Positions 42,970-54,900 of a stretch of 64,000 nucleotides of DNA are shown here, piece by piece. The number at the start of each line of letters is the position of its first letter. The first letter of the stretch is position 1. The stretch comes from Owenia fusiformis. Its lineage: Eukaryota > Annelida > Polychaeta > Sabellida > Oweniidae. Location: NCBI GenBank assembly GCA_903813345.2, contig CAIIXF020000008.1:37756867-37820866 (forward strand), written 5' to 3'. The position numbers and the translations under genes were made by a program. The notes beneath the pieces are model-generated. The model saw nothing but the letters and a program-made list of their open reading frames with translations. It made no database searches and was not told the origin of the DNA.

Positions 42970-45900
42970 GTAAGATTTAGAATTTTAATTGAGTACATTA
43001 ATGTTGTTTTGAGAGATTCCTCAAATCAAAATCCAGGTAGAATAATATAAATAAAAATAACTTTGAGAGATGGAGTATTTGTTTTAAACCGAGGATTTCG
43101 AATGAAAAAGCATATTGCGTCGGAAGGGGGAGGGCGTTGGGGGCGACCGCCCCCCCCCCCCTTTCCCAGATTTTTTTAGATTTGAAACCGAGCCTAGAAT
43201 TGAAATGATACTATGTCAAGCATAGAAGTATTTAATTCTATACCATGTATAGTTTCTCAGGAACCCATATAGTATGTAAATACTTTGAAGAATAAGTGCA
43301 TAATGTATATTTTAGTCACATTTTTTAGTCAAAGTCAAGTTAAGTTTCCTGAAAACACAATTTTTTCATTTTGAATTCTAGGGGCATGACCCCCTTCACG
43401 CACGACCTTGGCAAATCTTTCTGACGCCCCTGGGGTGGTCAATTAATGGCAACCCTGCATTTTACTCATATTTTGTCATTTTAAAGAATTACTCCCTGAT
43501 ATTTTACGCACTTGTACATCATCAATTTTTCTATCAGCCTACCATATTTCATGACCATCAGATCACAATGTTACAGCACTTTAATCAACATGCCCCCGGT
43601 TCGGCCATCATCGCGCTTAGGTAAACCTGCACAAGTAGGCTATGACCCAACTGCAATCAATCCTCAGTAGGTATGGCCTGAATGACTATTATGATCTCCT
43701 TTTTAAGGTCTGTAATTGTCCTGAGGTCCTTTCTGTACATTTACCTTTGGCATACCCCACACTGGCGGATTATGGGGGGCCTGGGGGCCCGGGCCCCCCC
43801 CCCATGGGTGGGCCCAGAAAAGGCCAAAAAAGGCTTAAGGCCCTAAAAAGTGGGCCTTTTTGGTCATAACTGGGCCTTTGAAGGCCTTATTTTTTAATTT
43901 CAGGCCAAATTTTGAAGAAAATGGGCCTCAAAATTTCAAAATTTGGGCCCACTTTTGGGTTTTAGGGGCCCAACATTTTTTTCTCTGATCTGAAATTTGC
44001 CCCCCCCCCCCCCTTGTTGGTTCCCAGATCCGCCCCTGCCCCACATGTAGAAGTCAGGTGAGAACATTTTTGACGACGGGTGCAGGTTTGCCAAAAGCAC
44101 AATGTTGACCTTTGGGGCATGTTGTTTAAAGTGCTGTAAACTATCAACCTGGTCATGAAATATTGTAGACTGGTGGGAGATTGAATGATGTACACATGTA
44201 CCAAATAGGGTTGCCGTTTTATTTGACCACCCTGTACATACAATTTACATCCCCTCAAAAATTTTGGCAACCTGAGTGTTAAAGCCTCCTTATGTTTGAA
44301 TTCTTATTTGAATGATATGTACGGTGTAAAGAAAAAACTGTTTTTAGGGCTGGAAAAAATAAATTGACATCATTTCCGATACCTGCATTTTGTTTTCGCA
44401 AATTGAATTTGAAAAAGTTAGACAATTTGATTTTCTATATTAAAATAGTTTTCGGTGAATCGTTTACTGAATAGATATCCTGAAATCTGAAAGCAAAATC
44501 ATACATTTTAATGTAACATTTGTAAAATGTAACATGGCACATCATGTCAGGTTGACCGAGCCACAGATTTGAATAAAAAAAATACTAGTAAATAAAAATA
44601 GTTCCATATGTCAAATTCTGAAACATGCGATTCCCACATTTCAAAACGTAGGTAAGATGATGATTTGAAAAGATTCCAAATCAAAAGACTCTTATTTGGT
44701 ATTTCATTTTATAATAGAGGAGTGTTCATAATGACCTTATGCACCTGTAGTTATTTACTGAAAAGTGGATGTTTGATAGCAAATATTTTCGAAGAATAAT
44801 ACAATATTTAATTATGGCGCACATATAAACGTCTTAATGACTACACTAATACTCTCAGTTGGTACTCAAAATATCCATTATGCCCCGTAGACTCTAAAAG
44901 TAAACCTTTTTTAAATTGCAACGCCTTGCAACAAAGATTACATAGTGCTCAAAATACCTATTTTACTTTCTTTGAATTGAAAATAAAAAGTAATCTGTAC
45001 TTAAAGGCAGCATCAGATCTATGGGGGTGACAAATTTCGAAGTAAAATGAACAATTCACCTACCAATCTATTCCTTATGATCTAAAATACAATATCTCCC
45101 AAATGATTCACGATAAATTGGTGAAGTTATAATGGATCCAAAGTGCAAAAATTTGTGATTTCTCCAAAGTAATAAGAATGGTAACTATTCTTATAGAAAA
45201 TAATACATTATTGTAAAAATCATTAGTTTTCCTGAAATTATAGGAATTTTCAGAAAATAGACATGGAAAGGAATGACATAAGCCAGAAATATTCTAAGAT
45301 TGAAACAATGTTTTGTTATGCTGCTCGCCAGATATGATTCTCTCTTTAATAACTTTGAAAACATTCCATTTCCCAATCAATGTACGCCGTTCTTTATTAT
45401 CTTAATAATGACGAGAATCGTTTTGAGAAATGAAAACATTTTAGAAGAATTTGTGAATCATTATAGACTTTGTTTCGCTGCTTGGCTCATATTTGAAAAA
45501 TAACAACAAAATCTGAAAAACTCACTTGCGTAATTACACTAATTATACACCGAAATCTACAGTAAAATTATAGTATACTTTTACATTATGATAATCGATT
45601 TTTTGTTCTTATGCTTAGAATAACGGTCTGTGTCTTATAAAATGTATAAAAGTTCGAATCAAAATATTAATTGGAATAATAATAGTTTCCTCCTGATTCA
45701 TAATGTTTTTCCCAAAACCCGGACGGTGATTTTCATAAATATTATTTCAAACACTTTTGTATTTTCATAGAATAATCACAGAAAATCTAAATTGTGCAAT
45801 TTAAAAAAAAGTGCCAAGTGAGAGAAATGTTGAATTGAACCTCTATTCTTACTCATGAAAATCGACTTAAGAAATATTATTTTACATAAATTTGCTTGTT

Positions 45901-48900
45901 TAGACTCAATCAACTTGAGTTCTTCTGAGAAAATGAGGATTTCGGCAAGGGTGCATTGACTAACATATACACCATTGACTAATTACTCAGCATCCGGATA
46001 CCATCATGTGTGTCACCATGGGAACGGAATAGATACAAAATCCTTATTTTCTCAGAAGAACTCAAGTTGATCAAATCTGAACAATAACATTCATGTGGGG
46101 TCGTAGTATTACTAGAATCTATTTTCATCAGTAAGAATATGGGTTCAATGTCCCTTGTTCTCTCTGTCCTGCCATATTTATTTGAAGAACATTATCATAT
46201 AACTCTATAAAAATTATTAAATTCCAGAAAACATGAATGTTTGATATTTTTAGGTATACATTACGCTGTTTGATATAAACGGGGGGGATTCTGGGGAGAC
46301 TCAACTTGACCTTTGGTTCCATAATGACTTTAAGACGGGGCAAACAGGGTCTTATTCCGTCAAAAGTGATTGCCAAGATCTGGAGCACGTCAACCAAATA
46401 ATACTTCGGAGGGATGTCACTAAGAGTTTGAACGACTGGTAAATAAAATATTCTAGTTTCAGAACTACCCTTGAAATAGACTTTTACATCAATAATACCA
46501 TGACAGGCCCGTAGCCAGGGGGTTCTTGGGGATTGAGAGTTTGAGGGATCGAAGGATTGAATGTTTTGAAAAGTGACCCCCGCCCTTGCAAAAGCTGGCT
46601 ACGGACCTACATGACATGACAAAATATCAGATTTTTGTAGAATATATAATTGAGATTAGATGAATTGATGGTAGAAACATGTTGATTAGTAAGCTTTCTT
46701 ATAGAGTTTCCTGTCACCCTTGAATCTTTTGTGTCTAACGTTTATCATCAGTCTGACTCTCTCATTTTAATTTTATGTTTGTCGAAACGGTTGTTTGTTT
46801 TGTCAACATTTTTATTAGGTATGTCGAGACGGTCGTGGTGGAACGTTGCAAAGATAAGGATAAGAGTATATTCCCGATAAATCGCTGGGTATCTGCAAAC
46901 CAGCAACTCAAGCTACAGGAGTTTGACAGCGTATTGCCGCAATTCGATAAAAACCAGGAACAACGGAGGCATGAACTTGAAACAAAACAAGAGAAATATT
47001 GGCTGAAAGTTCATCAAGAAGGTTTTCCACCTCTGGTACGATTCACATTTGTGTCAATTCAAAAATTCATTTGTAAAGCCTCGAATTATCACTGCAATAG
47101 AATACGATAAGATACGATACGATAGGAATACGATACGATATGATATGATACAATAATGTCTTCGAAGTACCCATCAGATGTATCACACTAAGTTTATGCT
47201 CTTATTTTGTTCTTCCAATTGAAAACTCACGTAATGTTAATGACTTTGATGAAGAGGAGGGAAAGCTCCAGAGTTTAAAGATGACAGACATAATTACCTC
47301 TCTTGCTTACCACTTTCGTTCGTTCGAATTTTCATCGGCTAGTTATCAAATAATACACTTCGATGGGATGTTTTAAATGATGTAGGCATATTCCGTACAC
47401 CTTTCTTTATCTTGATGTGAAATGAGAAGCTATGATATTGGTTAACACGCCAGAAATGAAGATAATATTATTCGAAGCATATTTCGAAAATTTTGAAACC
47501 GCCATTGATGACGTCATTTGTTTGTCGACTTTTTACCAATCAGCGACGATGTCATCTCAATACAGATTTACATTATAAGCGTATGTCATCTTTGAACCCT
47601 GGTGTTTCTCCCCCTCTGACTTTGATGAATTCATAAGAACCGGAAACAGACTTTAGCTCAACGTTACCAAAATGGACTTCCGGTTGTGATGCAACATAAA
47701 GGGATGTACTTTTTAAGGATTCGGTGTAGTTTTCAAGATCAAATTATCTTATATGCTCTAAAATATATAAGTAGCTAGGTAATATTTAAATTTAGATTGC
47801 AGAGCTGCCAAGTGAAGAAAGATTCACAATAAGAGATTATCAGGTAATTTTACACACTACGATATTTAATTTCATTCAATTGAAATATTTTGAATTCCGT
47901 TTTCTTAAAGATTTAACAGAATAAGCTTATTGTAATTAATTAATTGTACATGTTATATAATCATCAATATCATTTTAGTATAAACATTTTTAAAAATTGG
48001 CTAAAGCAACTTTTTAATTCACAATAAATTAAATTTGAATGATGATACTTTTTCGGTAAGAAAAACTGGGCCTGGAAAACCTTAAACGTTTAATACAAGG
48101 TTATTTATCTTTAAGATAATTCATCAAATGTGAATCAATTATAATATAATTTTAGTTTGATCTTACGAAGATGGCGTTGAAGATTGGTTTTCCGGCTAAA
48201 CTTGCGATGTTTACGACTTCTAAATTTGAAAGTCTAGAGGATTTTCGAAATGTTTATAAACGTAACTTTAAAAGACCCTACGTGAGTCGACATTTTGTTT
48301 TCTTTTGCATAATATAGTACAATACACTACAATATAGTACAATACAGTACAATAATATGGTAAAATACAGTAAAATAATATAGTACAATACAGTAGAATT
48401 CAGTACAATCAATATAGTAAAATACAGTACAATAATATAGTAAAATACAGTACGATAATATAGTACAATACAGTAAAATAATGTAGTACAATACAGTAGA
48501 ATTCAGTACAATACAGGGCGTATCAAAAAAACGCAACAAGTAGTTACCTCGTAAAATCACAAAACTAGTGATGACTACATCAATTTCATTTAATGGACCA
48601 TAAAGCCAAGTCTCTCCTCTTTGCAATGATATGTCATTCATTCACATGTGGTAATGGTTGGGTGAGAAATCCTTCCATTTGCACAGTGGGTCAAAATCGG
48701 CTCTGGACCAAGTTTTAGATATTGCAAAAATCAGTGCAAGGGCTAAGTGCTAATGAAAGCTCCCCTGACTTGAATTGTTGTGACTTTTCTTTTGGAGCTA
48801 TCTCAGTAGCATCTGTGCTCACAATTCCTCCACCAGATATTGCAAAACCTCGAGAAAGAATTGCCCATGGGCTGCTTTTCTCTGTTTTAACCCACAGATG

Positions 48901-51900
48901 ACTCAGGGCTGAACCATGCATGACGTGGACAGATGAGTACATCTTTATGTGCAAGGAAGTGGTGGCGATTTGGAGGGGTATAGGATGTATTCTTGCAAGA
49001 TTATGAGTATGAACACTTAACTGTCTATGCCAAACCTGTCACACCTTCTTCCAATAGCCCCTATGCCCCTTGTACTGACTTTTGCAATTTTTAAAACTTG
49101 GGTCCGAGCTGAATTTTGCCCCACTTTGCAAAATTAATGATTATTCGGCGAGCCATGACTCCCTGTGAATGAATGATATTCCATTGCAAAGAGGAGTTAT
49201 TTGGCTTTTTGGTACATTGAATGAAAAGGATGCAGTCAGCATTGGTTTTATGTTTTCTTCCAATATTGCACCGGGCTCCGTATACTGACTTTTGCAATGT
49301 TTATAACTTGGTCCCAAGCTAATCCTAGCCCACTTTGCAAATAGAATGATTACTCGCCCAACCATGACCAAATATCAATGAATGATATATCATTGTAAAG
49401 AGGAGACACGTGGCTTAATGGTGCATTGAATGAAATCAATGCTGTTATCACTGGTTTTGTGCTTTTCCGAGATAACAATCTGTTGCGTTTTTTATACGCA
49501 CTGTATAGTACAATATACAACTTAAGAAATGTATCCTATATGCTTTTCACACATTCTACTGTAAAAGCCCATTATAGAGTACTATAACAGAAAACGGTTC
49601 ATATTACTTGTCTTGAGAATCTAAATAGAACTATTAAAACCGCACTAAATCGGGTGTTAAGCTTTAAAGGTAACATTAACAAAATAACAATTATCTGTCA
49701 AAAGTATGCCCAATTAATTTCGTTGTTTTATTATCCAAGGGTTTGGATAGATGGCAGAAGGATGACGCGTTCGGTTCCCAGCGGTTAACAGGTTGTAACC
49801 CTACGTCAATAAGTCTGTGTCAGGAAATCCCACAAAAGTAGGTTAGCCATGAACGAAATATAATAGTGCAATGTGTACATGGCATTTGCAACATGGTGAT
49901 GAATTTTAATGTAGCCAGGTCCAACTTATTCAAAAATCCTTTATACGAGGGGTGATCTAAAGGTCTTGGACGCCCTGCTCTAATTTTGTTGGTTTTTGAT
50001 AAAATTACTTTAAACTTTCCAATAATAAAGACCGACAACCTAACTACTTTGTTTATTAATTTCATGGTGAAATAATATATTTTATGTAGTTTTCTAGATA
50101 GTTTTTAATATAGGGACCCAGCCACCCGGAACGGTATTCGCACATGGCAACTTTCAGCCTTAAATGTTGCCGCCATTTGACTTGTTTCGCAAGTCTTGAC
50201 TACTATCTTTCTTTGAATTTCGAATGTTTAACCATATATGTTTACTTCTTTTGTTACCAGGCAGCCAATTAATTGTGTTTTAAGTATAATGTCACATATG
50301 ACAATGGCCGTATATGTCAAATTCTAAGAAAATAACATCAGACAAGCAACCCTCATTCTGGTATCATTTTTGCTCCAATATGGCTGCTGAAATGCAGAAC
50401 CTGAAAGAAATCAAAGTGGAACAAAGAATACTACAAGATATTCTCACTATTATTGACCTTTAGCAACTACCATATGAACGATACAGTCTAGACATGGCTC
50501 TGTGTGCATTTGTATCACATAAGCAATGGTAGTTTCATAATTGCCTTCCATTCATAGGTAAATCGGTACGAAAATGTGTTCAAATTCGTGGAAAATATGT
50601 TGAAAAGTAGGTCTAAATATGTGAAGATGGTGATGGCAGATGACACTACGATTGAAAAATCGGAAATTCTCTCATACCATGACTGGTATTAGGTTGTGCA
50701 CCTGCACCTAAAGTATTTGCCATATTAACAGTAGTTGCGTGATATATGCTATATCTAAATACCGTTCCGGGTGGCAGGGACCCGATATTAAAAATATTTA
50801 GAAAAATAGCTAAAATTTATTATTTTCTGGTGAAACTTATTCACGAAGTTGTTAAGATCTTGATCTTGATTATCTGAAAGTTTCATGTAATTATATTAGA
50901 AAATAGTAAAGTTAGAGCGGGGCGTCCAAGACTTTTGGATCACCCCTCGTATAAAGACTTATAGACTTATGGCCAAAATCTGATATTTTAAAATGTATTT
51001 GAATTAAGGTGTCGAACATTTTGAAATGTAAAAGCTATCTTTCATAAAAATCTATATTATAGAATTTCAAGAATATCAATACTTTGGAAATCCAAAGTGA
51101 TATTCAACAGTAAAAGTGTTCGAATCTTTTATTTTTATACTCATGACATTTTTTGATATACTAATCACTTGTCAGTATCATGCTAAGATAACAACCGTTA
51201 CCTTTGCATTTTAGATGGCGGACGGAAAGTAACGATATCGATATTTTTTAGTTTTCATCGAATTAAACTACTTTGTAGTTGGAAGCATGCTTTGATATTT
51301 GAACTAGATTTGGCTTATATGACATGGAAATTATTGAGCATGATCATTTGTTCATACACCATGCGGAGGCACCACAGTTCAACGATATCTTGCATTATCC
51401 TACACTTAGTGTGCTAAATGTATAATAACATCAAAAAAATAAATTTGATATTTCTTGGCAAAATGAATAACCGGAGGATATCGTGATGATATACTCCGGG
51501 CGGAGGATATCGTGACGATATACTCCGGAAACCCCAATATGCGGAGGATATTGTGACGATATACTCCGCTTGTTGATTTCCCGCCAAATTGACTCTATTT
51601 GGCATGAAATTCATTTTGCAATGATATTATACATTTAGTACACTCCTTGTAAGTGTAGGATAATAAGAACATCCTATGATTTTTTCAGAATATCATTTTA
51701 ATCTACTCGGTGATATTGATATATGCACTCGTTCGCTTTGCTCTCTCGTGCAGATATAAATATCACCTCGTAGATAAAAATGATATTCCTCAAAATCATA
51801 GGATATCCTAGAATTATTTAGGGGAAGGTAACTGGAATTGTAGTTTTACAGATGATAAGGTGATATGAGGTGATGCGGTAACGTTATGAGAGTTTATAAT

Positions 51901-54900
51901 GGAAAGCTAAGATGTCCAGTTGCATCATCTTGAAAACTAACATGACCGTTACCGCCTTCCTTTAAGCGGTGGAAGATATCTTTGAACTGTGGCGCCCATA
52001 CACGATATATGAACAATGTATCCTACTCCAGGGTTTCAGTGTCGTATTAGCCTGATTTGGCTCAAATATCAAAGCATTGCGTCAACAAGAAAGTAGTTTT
52101 ACTCGATGAAAACTAAAATATCAAAATAGACAATTACCATCCGCCATCTTAAATGCGAAGGTAACGGCCGTTATCTTCGCTTTATACTGACCAGTGTTGT
52201 CTACACTATTCATAATATATATACAGCTCATGACATGTACATTGTAATTAATTGTACATTACTCTTCAGTTTCCCTGTTACACCGGTGATGGTTGAGCCA
52301 TTCCTTGAAGGACAAACTCTCCAGGCCTGCCTGAAAAACAAGAAGATCTACATTGTGGACCTCAAAATTCTAGAGGGCATTAAATGTTCCGAGGATAGAA
52401 GAGTAAGATACGAAACCTCTGTATTGTACAGTTGAGTGTAGGATTGTCAAAAGTCTAAATGACATTAAATGTTCAGAAAACAGAAAGTCATCTGTAGTCT
52501 AAATCAAACTTCTATGTCTTGGTCTTTTGGCAGGTGAATAAGGGGTTATTCAACGTCATTTTATTTATATATAGAGATTATCCTATATGAGGTTCAGGAT
52601 ATTGGGATTATCCCGAGGCCAATATAATATATCTGCCCGAGGGCCGTAGGTCCCGAGGGTATATATATTATATTGGCCAAGGGATAATCCCAATATCCTG
52701 AACCGACTATAGGATGATCTGTTTATCCCATACCAATCTTGGTCATTTTGTTCACATCGTTCAATTGGCCACAGTTCAGAAACTTTGCAACCAACCGTGG
52801 AATTATTTTAGAATATTCATGTCCAGTTTTGTATTCTAGTCCGTAGCCGGATTTCCTGTACGAATCTTTGATTATGAACAGGACATACTGCTCCTTCCCT
52901 TCTTTAAAGCATCAAACAGATCGCGATTGTCTGCGTTTTTCTCCATTGTCGTTTACAGTATGCGAACGTTACAAAGAATGAACCAATATGGGAACGGCGA
53001 TTATGACGTAGCGGGCAGATATACTATATCTGCCCGCTCGGAGCGGGACGTAAAGCTATATCTGCCCGCTGATGAAAATATAAGTTTTTACAAACCGGCT
53101 TTATGAACCTGTAACACGTCCAAGTATGGGATAAAACCGGTTATCCCTCAGATGTATGTTTAGGTGGGATCATAAAATTGAATGATGGCAGTACTAAACG
53201 TTAACTCACATATTTTAAATAATGGACTATTGTCCTGCAGCTTATAATTATGAACTTTCTTTTGAAGCTATGTGTGCCCTTGGGTTTATTTTACGTCAAC
53301 AAGAAGCTGAAGTTGGTCCCTATTGCCATCCAACTATTTCAACAACCCTCTGATATGAACCCTGTGAGTATAATGTCAATAAGATTATCATATTGGATCA
53401 TCAAACTAAGTAAGCACAGCGCACTTATTTTTATAAACTCAATACGCATAACTATATTTATTGCACATAACTATGCATTCAGTATCATTTATGACCAAAC
53501 AGAAAACAGTATAATAGTTACGGATATGGGGGCAGAAATGGGCCTAGCAGGAAATGGGGTCAAATATTTTTTGGGGCTCACAAACATGCCCCTCCTCTAT
53601 TGATTCTGTGAAATTTGTGAAATTTCTGCCCGTCAATTTTACAATTTCAAGGTTATGTAATGACATAATTAATGAAAATGCAGTTTTTGGACAAATTGTA
53701 AAGATGAAACATTTATGAAATATGAGCATTTCTTCGGTCATGATTCATAGGGTAGATTGAATAACATACTGATACAGTATTATACTCATAATTCCAGATA
53801 TTCTTGCCGTCTGACCCTGAATACACCTGGTTGGTGGCTAAAATGTGGTTCAACATTGAATAACATACTAACACACAGTATTATACTCATATTTCCAGAT
53901 ATTCTTGCCGTCTGACCCTGAATACACCTGGTTGGTGGCTAAAATGTGGTTCAACATTGAATAACATACTAGTATAGTATTATACTCATAATTCCAGATA
54001 TTCTTGCCGTCTGACCCTGAATACACCTGGTTGGTGGCTAAAATGTGGTTCAACATTGAATAACATACTAACACACAGTATTATACTCATAATTCCAGAT
54101 ATTCTTGCCGTCTGACCCTGAATACACCTGGTTGGTGGCTAAAATGTGGTTCAACATTGAATAACATACTAACACACAGTATTATACTCATATTTCCAGA
54201 TATTCTTGCCGTCTGACCCTGAATACACCTGGTTGGTGGCTAAAATGTGGTTCAACATTGAATAACATACTAACACACAGTATTATACTCATATTTCCAG
54301 ATATTCTTGCCGTCTGACCCTGAATACACCTGGTTGGTGGCTAAAATGTGGTTCAATAACGCAGATGCCTCCTACCACGAAGCTGGCGTTCATTTAGGTA
54401 CTGCATTCTTTTTTCATGTATGCCAAAATTCTCGACCTACAGTTTTATTTGTTTGTGTATTCTCGCGAAACATAAGTCCTAGAATCACTTACTATCTAGA
54501 CAAGTTAAGAAATCTAATTGATTTCTGTTTCAAAAGGTTATGGACACAGATATTCATGTATTCTCGGATCTAACAATAAACCGTCTGGCCAAGTTATCTT
54601 CTCTTCAAATCTAAGCCGTAAGAAGTAGATAACTGGGTCTGAAAGGTCTGGCTATATCAGGCTCTGTATTGCGTTCTCCCGAACATATATGTTTTAACCA
54701 ACCAACAGTGAAGAAATTCTAATTTCAGGATTAACTCACTTTTTGATGGAGTTTGTTGCCGTGGTAACCAACCGTCAATTGTCTCCCTCACACCCGCTGT
54801 TCCGTTTACTGGCTCCACATTTTTTTGAAGTTATAGCAATAAACAAGTGAGTAACAGTATTTGTCGGTTTGTATAACACATCTTGTTTTTTCTAGTTACG

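Noticed and set aside
48715-48954. 79-codon minus frame as a gene
   Set aside because: Antisense within the interior of a TA-flanked element; the only possibly meaningful coding trace there is on the opposite strand (TWTDEYIF).
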